NCBI GenBank assembly: GCA_029259175.1
Contig: JAPDJH010000016.1
Coordinates: forward strand, 1 to 43,489
Source: Hadesarchaea archaeon
GTDB taxonomy: Archaea > Hadarchaeota > Hadarchaeia > Hadarchaeales > Hadarchaeaceae
Length of the DNA stretch: 43,489 nucleotides
Reading direction: 5' to 3'
In this document: positions 31,284 to 39,279 of the stretch, piece after piece
Layout of the letters: every line of letters begins with the position of its first letter
How positions within the stretch are numbered: position 1 is the first letter of the stretch
Notes under the pieces: generated by a model
What the model was told of the DNA's origin: nothing
The model's database searches: none
What the model saw: the letters and a program-made list of their open reading frames with translations, nothing else
Translations under genes and position numbers: made by a program

Positions 31284-32434
31284 CGGTGATAGTTCCCGTT
31301 GGGCCCCAGCATCCAGCGCTCAAAGAGCCGGAGAACTTCCGGTTTGAGATCCGTGGCGAGGAGGTCGTGGATGTAGATATCCGAATGGGATATGTGCACC
31401 GCGGAATTGAGCGCGCGATGCAAGACCGCACCTATCTTCACAACGTGTACCTTTCGGAACGGATTTGCGGGATTTGTAATGTGGTGCACACCAACACTTA
31501 CTGCCAGGCCGTGGAGGCAATAGCGGGGATCGAGATTCCAGACCGAGCCCGTTATATCCGGACCATCCTGCTTGAGCTCGAGCGCATTCACAGCCACTTG
31601 TTGTGGGCGGGAGTGGCTGCACACGAGATCGGATTTGACACGCTCTTTATGTACTTCTGGCGTGACAGGGAGCACGTTTTGGACATTCGAGAAGCCGTAT
31701 CGGGCGGCCGTCAGCTCTCGGCGACCAACACGGTGGGAGGAGTGAGGCGCGATATCAAGCTCGAGCACATCCCACGAATGCTCGATGTTTTGAAGCGGTT
31801 GGAGCGCGAGACCCGGAGATATCTTGAGATTTGTAGCTCGGACCCAACGATTCTGAGCAGGTGCGAGGGTGTGGGCGTGCTAACCAAGCAGGATGCCCTT
31901 GAGGTGTGCGCGGTGGGACCGACAGCCCGGGCCGCGGGAGTGGATTGGGATGTGCGCAGGGATGACCCCTACGCGGCCTACGGCGATTTGGATTTCCGGG
32001 TGGTGATCGAGCGCACCGGCGATGTGCTCGCGCAGATTCTGGTTCGGCTGGGCGAAGTTATTCAGTCGATCGAAATCGTACGCCAGGCAGCGGACAGGCT
32101 CCCGTCCGGACCCATCCGAGTAGATCCTCCGACCAGAATCGAGCCGAATGAGGCTGTGGCGCGATCAGAAGCTCCGCGAGGTGAACTCCTCTATTATGTG
32201 GTGTCAAATGGCACGGACAAGCCGGAGCGGGTTCGCGTGCGAACCCCCACATACGGCAACGTCTTGACTTGGAAGCGGATGTTCAAAGGTTGCACGGTTG
32301 CTGAGATCCCGATAGTGCTGGCCAGCATAGATCCGTGTATGGCGTGCACGGATCGGGTCACTTTGGTGGACGTGGAGCGGGGCCGATCAAGGGTCGTGTC
32401 GCTCGAAGAACTGCGGAGGTGGAAGAAGTGGTAG
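31280..32434 (+). CDS. mbhL: Mbh subunit L, [NiFe] hydrogenase catalytic large subunit
   Basis: 384 residues from GTG 31280 (GTGA overlap). Catalyses proton reduction to H2. Both nickel-binding pairs are intact: LSERICGICNVVHTNTYC (about 58-75) and SIDPCMACTDRVTLVDVERG (about 351-370), which separates it from sulfane reductase (Mbs) homologues that lost nickel ligands. VGPQHPALKEPENF opens the protein. About 25 residues follow CTDR; in E. coli HycE the protease HycI cuts after the arginine of the equivalent CT-R motif, so this tail should be removed after nickel insertion. hycI lies at the end of the convergent operon. Confidence 0.97.
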   Translation: MTVIVPVGPQHPALKEPENFRFEIRGEEVVDVDIRMGYVHRGIERAMQDRTYLHNVYLSERICGICNVVHTNTYCQAVEAIAGIEIPDRARYIRTILLELERIHSHLLWAGVAAHEIGFDTLFMYFWRDREHVLDIREAVSGGRQLSATNTVGGVRRDIKLEHIPRMLDVLKRLERETRRYLEICSSDPTILSRCEGVGVLTKQDALEVCAVGPTARAAGVDWDVRRDDPYAAYGDLDFRVVIERTGDVLAQILVRLGEVIQSIEIVRQAADRLPSGPIRVDPPTRIEPNEAVARSEAPRGELLYYVVSNGTDKPERVRVRTPTYGNVLTWKRMFKGCTVAEIPIVLASIDPCMACTDRVTLVDVERGRSRVVSLEELRRWKKW

Positions 32435-33375
32435 GCGTAGCGGAGTTCCTGTTTTCGACCCTCATCTTCCCGGGGCTGCTTTTCGCGGCGGCGGTGGGTC
32501 TCCTCTACATCGGGATTGATCGCAAGATTACAGGACGATTGCAACACCGTGTGGGCCCGCCCATCTGGCAGGAGTTTTTGGACTTCGGAAAACTGCTGAC
32601 CAAGGAGGACATCACACCAGCGGCAGCCCAGGGCGCTATCTTCGATTTTGCGCCGGTTGTGGCGCTGGGAGCCGTGGTAACGGTTTTGCTGCTTTTCCCG
32701 GTTAATTCGGTTCAGCCGGCTCTTCAAAGTGTGGCGGATTTGATAGTTATTATCTATCTGCTGAATATTCCGGCCATTTCAATGATGTTGGGGGGATACG
32801 CATCGGGAACTCCCTTTGGAGCCGTGGGGGCATGGCGCTACGTGGTGCAGCTGTTCAGCTACGAGCTCGTGTTCGTCTTGGCGATCCTCTCGGTGGTAGC
32901 ACGCGTGGGCTCGCTCAGCGTCAGCGGAGTGGTGGGTTATCAGCTCGCAAATGGCTGGCTGCTTTTCGATCCCCGCCTGTGGCCAGCATTCATAGCCGTG
33001 GTGATCGCTGCTCAAGCCAAGTTGCTTCGAGTTCCGTTCGACATTCCGGAGGCCCACACGGAAATCGTCCACGGGCCACTCACTGAGTACTCCGGTCCAA
33101 AGCTGGCGGTTTGGCGTTTGGTCTACTGTGTTGAAACACTGGCAGTGCTCGGTCTGCTGGTGAATCTCTTTCTCGGGGGCCCGGTGAGTCACACGATTGC
33201 TGGTGTCACGATTCCGGGAGTGGTCGATTTTTTGGTGAAGGTGTTTGCCTTGTTGCTCGTCACAACCGTGATGCGGAATGTGATGGCTAGGCTGCGAATA
33301 GACCGAGCGCTGCGGTTTTTCTGGACGTACGGCCTGCTGCTGGTGGCAGTAAGTTTGGTTTTGGTGGTGGTCTGA
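32428..33375 (+). CDS. mbhM: Mbh subunit M (NuoH-like membrane anchor)
   Basis: 315 residues from GTG 32428, with GGAGGTGG upstream; it overlaps the mbhL stop by seven bases. About eight helices. NuoH motifs: GRLQHRVGPPIWQEFLDFGK (about 32-51), LRVPFDIPEAHTEIVHGPLT (about 202-221) and EYSGPKLAVWRL. It docks the peripheral arm to the membrane part. Confidence 0.95.
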   Translation: MVGVAEFLFSTLIFPGLLFAAAVGLLYIGIDRKITGRLQHRVGPPIWQEFLDFGKLLTKEDITPAAAQGAIFDFAPVVALGAVVTVLLLFPVNSVQPALQSVADLIVIIYLLNIPAISMMLGGYASGTPFGAVGAWRYVVQLFSYELVFVLAILSVVARVGSLSVSGVVGYQLANGWLLFDPRLWPAFIAVVIAAQAKLLRVPFDIPEAHTEIVHGPLTEYSGPKLAVWRLVYCVETLAVLGLLVNLFLGGPVSHTIAGVTIPGVVDFLVKVFALLLVTTVMRNVMARLRIDRALRFFWTYGLLLVAVSLVLVVV

Positions 33376-33376
33376 A

Positions 33377-33703
33377 ATGCCGCGTGCCCTGCCCATAGCG
33401 TTGAGGAACCTCTTTCGGCGGCCCTTTACGCTCCGGTATCCAAAGGAGAGGCGCGAGCCATTCGATAACTACCGTGGAGCGCCCAGAATTAACCGGGAGC
33501 TGTGTATTCGGTGCTGGAACTGCATTCGGGCCTGTCCCTCGCGGGCGATCTCGATAAACCCGCAGACCAAGACGCCGCGGATAAATCTCGGGAAGTGCAT
33601 CTACTGCGGGGAGTGCGCCGAGGCGTGCCCGACGCGCGCCATCCGGATGACCAAGGAGTTCGAGCTGGCCACGCTTGACAAAGGCAAGGCGGTTTCTGAG
33701 TGA
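33377..33703 (+). CDS. mbhN: Mbh subunit N, polyferredoxin-like (NuoI-like)
   Basis: 108 residues with two [4Fe-4S] motifs, CIRCWNCIRACP (about 43-54) and CIYCGECAEACP (about 74-85), that pass electrons from ferredoxin towards MbhJ. The N-terminus RNLFRRPFTLRYP is typical of the NuoI/MbhN family. It closes the 14-gene operon and abuts the convergent hycI gene with no gap. Confidence 0.96.
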   Translation: MPRALPIALRNLFRRPFTLRYPKERREPFDNYRGAPRINRELCIRCWNCIRACPSRAISINPQTKTPRINLGKCIYCGECAEACPTRAIRMTKEFELATLDKGKAVSE

Positions 33704-34180
33704 TCACCTTCGGCGATAAAATTCTGAGATCCGGTCGGTCAACCTGCGGATGGTACTCTTTACCTCGGCGCTCAGCTCGGCCCCGAGTTCTATTTGCTTC
33801 GGCTGGATGCCCAAAAGGAGAACTGTAGATCCCGTTTCTCGCTGGATGTACTCCGCGAGCACTGAGAGGGGGAGGGAGTGGGTGGAAAACGAGGCTCCCT
33901 TGATCATATCGGGGGAGGCGAGGATAACCTCTCCGGGTCTGCCGCCGAAGTCCGCGGCATCGACCAAGAGGGTGAGATCTGGCTTGAATCTCTTTATTTC
34001 GCCGGTGAAGTTTTCTGGGGTTTTCCCGGCCTCGGTCAGCAAAAGATCAGGGGATTTTATCTTTGCTCGGAGGATTTTGACGAACTCTACTCCCGCGCCG
34101 TCGTCTCCCTTGTCCTCATTGCCGACTCCGAGCACCGCTATCCTTTTACTATTCTGAAGTAAACTGTCGAGATCCGTCAT
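33704..34180 (-). CDS. hycI: Hydrogenase maturation protease (HycI/HyaD family)
   Basis: 158 residues. An endopeptidase that trims the C-terminus of the large subunit after nickel insertion. Seen: IAVLGVGNEDKGDDGAGVEF (residues about 14-33, with the metal-sensing Glu/Asp), LLVDAADFGGRPGE (about 71-84) and STHSLPLSVLAEYI (about 98-111, His of the site). LLLGIQPKQIELGAELSAEV is the usual family ending. Its substrate should be MbhL. It is the last gene of the hypA-hypB-hycI operon and faces mbhN. Confidence 0.93.
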   Translation of the reverse strand: MTDLDSLLQNSKRIAVLGVGNEDKGDDGAGVEFVKILRAKIKSPDLLLTEAGKTPENFTGEIKRFKPDLTLLVDAADFGGRPGEVILASPDMIKGASFSTHSLPLSVLAEYIQRETGSTVLLLGIQPKQIELGAELSAEVKSTIRRLTDRISEFYRRR

Positions 34181-34256
34181 GATCTTCCTCCTGTTCTCAA
34201 ATTCGTGCTGCCGAGCAAGTGTGGAACCCCATTTTTTGAATTTTTGTTTTGAGACA

Positions 34257-34976
34257 TTATTTTAACTTCCTCACAATTGCTTCAAGTCGCCTAGCGAATT
34301 CCGTTCTTAGCAACAGCTCCGGTCTTCCAATCGCTCTTTCCACTTTAGGATCGCGCGGGACGGAACCGAGAAACTGCACGCCCTCCGCCCTGCAGAACTC
34401 CTCGACACATGCTTCTCCCTCTGCCATGTTCTCTATCGCTCCCATAATCTTAGAACCAGTTTCTCTCAGCAAAAGCAGGAGCCTCCGCACGGTCTGAATC
34501 GAAAGCTTGGACGGCGTGGAAACCACTAGCCACTCTGCTGCAGGTATGAACTTCACCACATCTAGAATTTCGTCCCCCGTCCCGGGCGGCATGTCGACGA
34601 GCAGCAGGTCCAGCTCCCCCCAGCGGGTGATCGCGAGGAGTTCGAGCATGGCGTGGGTCGCGTCGCTCCCGCGCAACGCGGACGGCCCCTCCCCGATGTA
34701 CGGCGCGATCGACATCAACCTCACCCCGTGGATCTCCGGCGGAACCACGCCGCGATCCTCGGTCGGCATCAAATCCCACGCGCCCAGAATCAGGTGGGCC
34801 GAGGGGCCGTAGAAGTCGAGATCCAGCAACCCCACCCGCCTGCTCCGCTGAGATAGAAGCAACGCGGCCGTAGCGCTTACCAAGCTCTTGCCCACCCCGC
34901 CCTTCCCGCTGCCCACGCAGACCACGCGGCGCACCCCGGATAGCTGTTTTTCTGCCTCGCGCAATCGCGGATCCAC
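34257..34976 (-). CDS. hypB: Archaeal HypB-type Mrp/MinD-family ATPase (nickel insertion)
   Basis: A 239-residue Mrp/MinD P-loop ATPase: deviant Walker A VCVGSGKGGVGKSLVSATAA (about 19-38), LLDLDFYGPSAHLILGAWDL (about 49-68) and LLVDMPPGTGDEILDVVKFI (about 103-122). In Thermococcus the protein next to HypA with this fold is the functional HypB, an ATPase that helps HypA acquire nickel. The position four bases after hypA supports the same role here. The Mrp/NBP35 Fe-S-carrier role is the alternative, but the Mrp-type C-terminal CxxC is not obvious. Confidence 0.85.
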   Translation of the reverse strand: MDPRLREAEKQLSGVRRVVCVGSGKGGVGKSLVSATAALLLSQRSRRVGLLDLDFYGPSAHLILGAWDLMPTEDRGVVPPEIHGVRLMSIAPYIGEGPSALRGSDATHAMLELLAITRWGELDLLLVDMPPGTGDEILDVVKFIPAAEWLVVSTPSKLSIQTVRRLLLLLRETGSKIMGAIENMAEGEACVEEFCRAEGVQFLGSVPRDPKVERAIGRPELLLRTEFARRLEAIVRKLK

Positions 34977-34980
34977 CCAA

Positions 34981-35379
34981 TCACCCCAACTCGACGCTCT
35001 CGATCCAGACTCCTCTCCCCGACTCGATGGCGAAATCCGGGCTCCCGCAACGTGGGCAGCGGAGATAGGTGTGGGCGGCCTCGGGCAGGAAGTGGATCAG
35101 CTCCGCTTCCTCGGGCTTCAGCTTGTCCCTTTCCACTTTCCATTCGTGGGAGCACCGGTTGCATTTGAGAACGGCAGGTTCTCTAGCCAGCGAGAACTCA
35201 GCGTCCTCTGCTGGGGTGTTTTTTGACAGCTCCCGCAGGGCGGTCGAGAAGATTTCCTCCTCAACCTGCTGCAGCTCCCCGAGCTTTATCCGAACCCGCA
35301 GAACTCTCGCCGCGTTCCGCTCCTCCGCCACCCGCAGAACCGTTAGGACCACGCTTTCGGCCAGCGCCCACTCGTGCAT
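34981..35379 (-). CDS. hypA: Hydrogenase nickel chaperone HypA
   Basis: 132 residues from ATG 35379, because HypA must start MHE: His2 binds nickel. Seen: MHEWALAESVVLTVLRVAEE, VLRVRIKLGELQQVEEEIF (about 26-44), then the zinc site as CNRCSHEW (about 74-81) and CPRCGSPDFAIESGRG (about 108-123), with an insertion between the pairs as in Thermococcus HypA. The long open frame has five extra N-terminal residues that I reject. Next to hypB. Confidence 0.94.
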   Translation of the reverse strand: MHEWALAESVVLTVLRVAEERNAARVLRVRIKLGELQQVEEEIFSTALRELSKNTPAEDAEFSLAREPAVLKCNRCSHEWKVERDKLKPEEAELIHFLPEAAHTYLRCPRCGSPDFAIESGRGVWIESVELG

Positions 35380-35429
35380 GTCTCTCTCTAACAATCATGC
35401 CTGAGAGGTTAAGAGGCTTAAATCCGGAC

Positions 35430-35774
35430 TTACCGAGAGCGCGCCGGGAGCTCCACCACGCCGAGCCTGCTCAGCCGGAAGGGCACGCCGCTCAACTGCT
35501 TTGTGATCAAGACTATCGACGCCCAGATCCCAGTTGCGGTGATTGTCATCGGGACTCCAACCATGAGTATCTCCGGCACTACCTCGCTGAGCCCTGCTGT
35601 CAGGAAGGGGGGATAGGGAACCACTTCACCGTGGAACACGTGCTCTGCGGCCAGCGCCACCACTCCGCCCCACAGCAGCACGTTGAGCACGTTGATCCGG
35701 TAGCTCTCCGGAAAGCGGTTCCTGAGCAGGGCTGTGATGATCCCCAGCGCCATCGGAACTAGGAAGCACGCCAT
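35430..35774 (-). CDS. Small polytopic membrane protein in hydrogenase maturation operon (paralogue 1)
   Basis: 114 residues, about three hydrophobic helices: MACFLVPMALGIITALL, VLNVLLWGGVVALAAEHVFH (about 29-48) and ILMVGVPMTITATGIWASIV (about 69-88). The helix LLWGGVVALAAEHVFHGEV ends in histidine and glutamate. This pattern aligns with LMLWGLAAMVLVDHIIGY in the next gene, so the two are diverged paralogues. It lies 50 bp before hypA and six bases after its paralogue in one operon. No family recognised. A role in nickel transport, H2 handling or assembly of the membrane-bound hydrogenase is only inference. Confidence 0.65.
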   Translation of the reverse strand: MACFLVPMALGIITALLRNRFPESYRINVLNVLLWGGVVALAAEHVFHGEVVPYPPFLTAGLSEVVPEILMVGVPMTITATGIWASIVLITKQLSGVPFRLSRLGVVELPARSR

Positions 35775-35780
35775 TCGCCT

Positions 35781-36071
35781 TCACCTCCTCCTTCTCTTCG
35801 CTCGCGAGAGCAAGGCCGCGATTTCCCATATCAAGACTATGGGGATCAGCATGATCACGCCGACCAGCGCCGCTTCCGGTGTCAGCTCCAAGAACTCTCC
35901 CCCCTCGCGGGCGTATCCGATGATGTGGTCAACCAAAACCATCGCGGCCAGACCCCAGAGCATCAGGCAGAGCCAGTCGAGGTGGAGGGCCTTGGATCTC
36001 TCCGCACCGATGTAGGCGGCGGTCGCCAGGAGGGCCGCCCACCACGAGATCACCAGCCACATGGGGTTCAT
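35781..36071 (-). CDS. Small polytopic membrane protein in hydrogenase maturation operon (paralogue 2)
   Basis: 96 residues, three helices: MWLVISWWAALLATAAYIGA (about 4-23), LDWLCLMLWGLAAMVLVDHI (about 31-50) and ALVGVIMLIPIVLIWEIAAL (about 68-87), ending in a basic LSRAKRRRR tail. The middle helix ends DHIIGYAREGGEF, in the place of EHVFHGEV in the neighbouring paralogue. It is the first gene of the operon that continues to hypA, hypB and hycI. The promoter is the shared TATA at 36091-36098. Unknown family. Confidence 0.65.
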   Translation of the reverse strand: MNPMWLVISWWAALLATAAYIGAERSKALHLDWLCLMLWGLAAMVLVDHIIGYAREGGEFLELTPEAALVGVIMLIPIVLIWEIAALLSRAKRRRR

Positions 36072-36077
36072 TTTTGG

Positions 36078-36120
36078 TATTACTTTTTAGTATATAAGTA
36101 TTACTGCCGCAAGTATTATC
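36078..36120. promoter_or_regulatory. Bidirectional promoter with GTATTACT repeats
   Basis: A single symmetric TATA element (AGTATATAAGT, about 36089-36099) serves hemN-like (ATG 36128) and the maturation operon (ATG 36071), 26-31 bp from each. GTATTACT occurs at 36078-36085 and at 36098-36105, exactly 20 bp apart on both sides of the TATA box, with a weaker GTATTATC at 36113. This may be an operator. Confidence 0.5.
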
Positions 36121-36127
36121 GATAGCG

Positions 36128-37474
36128 ATGATTTTGCACCGAGACTCCTTTGGCATCTGGAGCCTCATCGCCAAGCGCGCGTTCAAGGCGGTTTTCAGAA
36201 AACCCCGACAGCGGGAAGCCCGGCATGAAATCCGCGAATCCTTGAGCGAAAGAGAGATCGCGGTATACCTCCACATTCCGTTTTGCAAGGGCATCTGCAC
36301 ATTCTGCCCCTATGTGCGCTACCCGCTCAGGTCCAACAGGCTCCTGCGCGAGTACTTGGGCGCGCTCGAGCGCGAGATCTCCCTTTACGGGAAACTCCTG
36401 TCAGATCTCAACCTCAAAGTAACCGACATTCACGTTGGAGGGGGAACCCCCAGCCTGCTCGAGGGCAAGGATTTCAAAAGACTCCTGGGAGCCCTCAACG
36501 AACACTTTGATTCTCCTGATACGATCGCCATCGAAGCCAACCCCGAGGATCTCCAGCGGAAAGAGAAAGTTTCAAAACTGGTGGAGGCTGGTGTGCGAGA
36601 GGTCAGTCTGGGTGTCCAGTCCTTCAGCGATGGCGGGCTGAGAAAACTGGGCAGGCGGCACGATTCAAGCGATTCCATTAGAGCGATCGAAAACCTGCGC
36701 GACGCTGGTTTGGATTATCTCAATCTAGATCTCATGTACATGCTTCCCGGCCAAGAACTCGAAGAGTGGACGCGCGATCTGGAGAGGGCCGCAGAATCGG
36801 GCGCAGATGAGATAACCTGCTACCCCACGCTCGTGGCTGAGCACTGCACGGCTTACAAGCTTGCAAAGGCCGGGAAGCTCGAGCTGCGCCAGCCGGGCAT
36901 GAGGACCTTCAAGCAGATGGTGTACGCGGCCGAGCGAGTTTTGCCCAGCCACGGGTACGAGCCGGTGGAAATTTACGGGTACAGCTGGAAGGATGGGTGG
37001 AAATATGCGACGGTGAACTACGAGCTGGAAGGCCCCCTGCTGGGCTTCGGCTGCGGCGCGTGCGGATTCACGGGAGGATACGAATACCAGAACACCTGCA
37101 GCGTCGAGGAATACATTCGCGCGCTGGGGAAAGACGAGCTCCCCGTGGCGGGAGGGAGAGCGGTCGGTCTGGCGGAGCGCGCCGTTCGGTATGCGGTGTG
37201 CAGGCTGTTCGTGTGCAGGGAGCTCGATCTGCACGGCTTCAAGCGCAAGCTGGGGGAGGATTTTGAAAAGGCGGTTGGGAAGGGATTCAGCATCGCCCTG
37301 CACCTGCTCGAAACGCTCGGGCACATCAGGCGAAAGGGCCGAAAGCTTACCCTCTCCCGGCGGGGTCTTTTCACTGCCCATCTCGCGTGCTGGTCGTTCG
37401 TGCTTAACGTTCCCTGCCGGATAAGTGAGGAGTTCCTGAAAGCCCCTTGGCCCACCGAGGTGCGGATTCCCTAG
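36128..37474 (+). CDS. Radical SAM protein, HemN/HemW-like
   Basis: 448 residues. The radical SAM cluster motif is HIPFCKGICTFCPYVRYP (about residues 50-67; CxxxCxxC). It is followed by VGGGTPSLLEGKDFKRLL (about 103-120), EANPEDLQRKEK, VREVSLGVQSFSDGGLRKLG (about 156-175) and LDLMYMLPGQELEEWTRDLE, all typical of HemN/HemW. A C-terminal domain follows. Some relatives make haem from coproporphyrinogen III and others (HemW) carry haem. The archaeal branch is often uncharacterised, so I leave the exact reaction open. It has its own promoter, divergent from the maturation operon. Confidence 0.85.
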   Translation: MILHRDSFGIWSLIAKRAFKAVFRKPRQREARHEIRESLSEREIAVYLHIPFCKGICTFCPYVRYPLRSNRLLREYLGALEREISLYGKLLSDLNLKVTDIHVGGGTPSLLEGKDFKRLLGALNEHFDSPDTIAIEANPEDLQRKEKVSKLVEAGVREVSLGVQSFSDGGLRKLGRRHDSSDSIRAIENLRDAGLDYLNLDLMYMLPGQELEEWTRDLERAAESGADEITCYPTLVAEHCTAYKLAKAGKLELRQPGMRTFKQMVYAAERVLPSHGYEPVEIYGYSWKDGWKYATVNYELEGPLLGFGCGACGFTGGYEYQNTCSVEEYIRALGKDELPVAGGRAVGLAERAVRYAVCRLFVCRELDLHGFKRKLGEDFEKAVGKGFSIALHLLETLGHIRRKGRKLTLSRRGLFTAHLACWSFVLNVPCRISEEFLKAPWPTEVRIP

Positions 37475-37483
37475 CTCACGTGA

Positions 37484-37669
37484 CGTTACCGTGCCAGTCC
37501 TGCTGTCGCTCAGGCCGCCGGATGAGTTCCCCACCAGCACGTTGGCGGTGACTAGGTTCTTGTCACACTCGCTGTCAGAGAGGTGAACGCCGAGTCCGTG
37601 CCCCTCAACACGGTTGTTTGTGATCACGTTGTAGTCGAACGTTGACAGGTAGATCCCGTAATAGGTGCT
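37484..37669 (-). pseudogene. Fragment of a NosD-like parallel beta-helix protein
   Basis: One minus-strand frame reads STYYGIYLSTFDYNVITNNR then NLVTANVLVGNSSGGLSDS, the repeat pattern of PbH1/NosD-type right-handed beta-helices. In-frame stop codons lie just upstream, no start or promoter is visible, and the frame runs out into the antisense of the radical SAM gene. A decayed remnant of a larger surface protein. Confidence 0.55.
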
Positions 37670-37670
37670 G

Positions 37671-37690
37671 GGAGTCTATCAAGAGACTCC
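37671..37690. repeat. Perfect 7-bp inverted repeat (hairpin)
   Basis: GGAGTCT-ATCAAG-AGACTCC. It lies between the beta-helix remnant and the tRNA-His gene. The rest of 37691-37767 shows nothing but the likely tRNA promoter region. Confidence 0.4.
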
Positions 37691-37767
37691 ATAGTATTTA
37701 GAACGCGAAACAGTAAAAGTCGAGGGCGGTGGGGTTATTAAGCGCGAGCGGTTCAGAGTTAACCGGT

Positions 37768-37843
37768 GGCCAGGGTGGTGTAGTCTGGTCTAACATCCGG
37801 GACTGTGGATCCCGTGACCCGGGTTCAAATCCCGGCCCTGGCC
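37768..37843 (+). tRNA. tRNA-His(GTG)
   Basis: Cloverleaf with an extra 5' G (G-1) opposite C73, the mark of tRNA-His. Acceptor GCCAGGG/CCCTGGC, anticodon arm GGGAC-TGTGGAT-CCC with anticodon GTG, and T arm CCGGG-TTCAAAT-CCCGG. CCA is not encoded, unlike the other two tRNAs in the window. Confidence 0.93.
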
Positions 37844-37925
37844 CTTCACCACAAGGTGCTTGTTGTCGCGGCGAAGTAAGGTAGCCAACTATTTAGGCGA
37901 CTCTAAAATGATTTATTCGGAGTTC

Positions 37926-38591
37926 ATGAAACGTCCTTACGTAATTCTGAACGCTGCGATGACTGTTGATGGAAAGATTGCCACGCGGGCGGGGGACAGC
38001 CAGATATCGTGCCCGGCAGATCTCAAGCGCTTACATCGCCTGAGATCCCGAGTTGATGCTGTAATGGTGGGGGCTGGAACCATTCTCTCCGACGATCCCT
38101 CTCTCACCGTTAGACGAGTAAAGGGCAGAAATCCTCTGCGTGTTGTGGTGGACGGTAGAGCTCGAGTTCCACCGACCGCTCGCGTGTTTCGAGGTGGACC
38201 ACCAACTGTTGTAGCAGTGGGGTCCAGAGCCCCCAGATCGAGAATTGAGGGGCTTCGACGCGTGGCTGAGGTGTGGGTGTTCTCAGGCCCACCCATAGAC
38301 CTGCGCGAACTCTTGGCGAAGCTTTACGCGCGCGGAGTCAAAAGACTCTTGCTCGAGGGGGGATCTACTCTGAACTGGCACATGATGCGGAGCGGGCTGG
38401 TCGATGAATTGCGCGTGTCGATCTCGCCTCGTGTGGTGGGCGGGGAGTCCGCCAAGACTCTTGTCGGAGGTGAAGGATTTGCGCGAGTGTCGGAGGGAGT
38501 CAGGCTGAAGCTCAGGCAAATCCAACGAGTGGGCAGAGATCTTCTCCTCGTTTTCGAGGTGAGGGGGAGTGGTGCTTCGAAAAATTGCTGA
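37926..38591 (+). CDS. arfC: 2,5-diamino-6-ribosylamino-pyrimidinone 5'-phosphate reductase (ArfC/RIB7-type)
   Basis: 221 residues from ATG 37926, whose product starts MKRPYVILNAAMTVDGKIAT as family members do; ATGs at 37860 and 37908 are less likely. It reduces the pyrimidine intermediate with NADPH in archaeal riboflavin and F420 synthesis. Further motifs: HRLRSRVDAVMVGAGTILSD (about 36-55), KRLLLEGGSTLNWHMMRSGL (about 137-156) and DELRVSISPRVVGG. Reductase domain only, with no deaminase, as in archaea and fungi. Its end overlaps the TraB-family gene by 23 bases. Confidence 0.92.
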   Translation: MKRPYVILNAAMTVDGKIATRAGDSQISCPADLKRLHRLRSRVDAVMVGAGTILSDDPSLTVRRVKGRNPLRVVVDGRARVPPTARVFRGGPPTVVAVGSRAPRSRIEGLRRVAEVWVFSGPPIDLRELLAKLYARGVKRLLLEGGSTLNWHMMRSGLVDELRVSISPRVVGGESAKTLVGGEGFARVSEGVRLKLRQIQRVGRDLLLVFEVRGSGASKNC

Positions 38592-39279
38592 TGGGTTTTT
38601 CTTAATAGGCGTCGCCCACGTGCTTCCAAGCTCGGTGGTAGAAGTTCGTGAGGTGATCCGACGCGAGCGCCCCGAAATCGTTGCGGTGGAGTTGTGCCCA
38701 TACCGGCTTGCAGTCATTTCTGGACGAGCGGCTCCTGCTGAATCGTCGAGGAGAAATCCTTTTGAATCGTTATTAACTGGCATGCTGGGTTTCCTACAGG
38801 AAAAGTTTGCTAGACGCACAGGTTCAGCTGTTGGACACGAGATGATGGTGGCGATCGAGGAGGCAAAACAGGTGGGCGCGCGAATCGAACTCATCGATCG
38901 TGACATCCGCGAAACCATGGAGCAGCTGAACTCCTCCATGTCACTGGTTGAGCGTATCCGGATGTTCTTGCAGGCGCTAGCGGTTCTCCTGCTTCCGCCA
39001 CGACAAGCAGATTTGAGCCGACTCACCGAAGACGAAGTAGTGCAGCACTTGGTCGAGGAGTTCAGAAAGATGTCCCCATCCGCTTACCGCGTGATGATCG
39101 AGGAGCGAGATGAGTACATGGCTGAGCGTCTTTCTCCATTCCTGCTCGATCGGCGCAGAGTGGTGTGCGTGGTCGGAGCAGGCCATCTGCCGGGACTCGA
39201 GCACCGGCTGAGAGAAACTTTAATGGAGTGGGAGCGCAGGGTGTGGTGGAGAGGATCTTTGGAGTGGTGGAGTGCTTGA
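38569..39279 (+). CDS. TraB/PrgY-family protein
   Basis: 236 residues from GTG 38569 (38572 possible). The TraB signature opens the protein: FFLIGVAHVLPSSVVEVREV (about 10-29) and PEIVAVELCPYRL (about 35-47). It has YMAERLSPFLLDRRRVVCVV and GAGHLPGL near the end. Members are thought to act as metalloproteases or peptide-pheromone inhibitors; archaeal roles are unknown. One hydrophobic stretch near 135-145 (MFLQALAVLLLPP) may touch the membrane. It overlaps the genes on both sides. Confidence 0.88.
   Translation: MVLRKIADGFFLIGVAHVLPSSVVEVREVIRRERPEIVAVELCPYRLAVISGRAAPAESSRRNPFESLLTGMLGFLQEKFARRTGSAVGHEMMVAIEEAKQVGARIELIDRDIRETMEQLNSSMSLVERIRMFLQALAVLLLPPRQADLSRLTEDEVVQHLVEEFRKMSPSAYRVMIEERDEYMAERLSPFLLDRRRVVCVVGAGHLPGLEHRLRETLMEWERRVWWRGSLEWWSA

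Noticed and set aside
26115..33703. Mbs (sulfane sulfur reductase) instead of Mbh
   Set aside because: MbhL keeps both nickel-binding CxxC pairs and a cleavable tail, and HycI is encoded nearby.
34257..34976. Mrp/NBP35-type Fe-S carrier
   Set aside because: Position four bases after hypA and lack of an obvious C-terminal CxxC favour the archaeal HypB role, though the fold is shared.
36725..37627. Long open frame antisense to the radical SAM gene
   Set aside because: It is a shadow of high-GC codons; only its upstream end has independent beta-helix-like sequence, which I list as a remnant.
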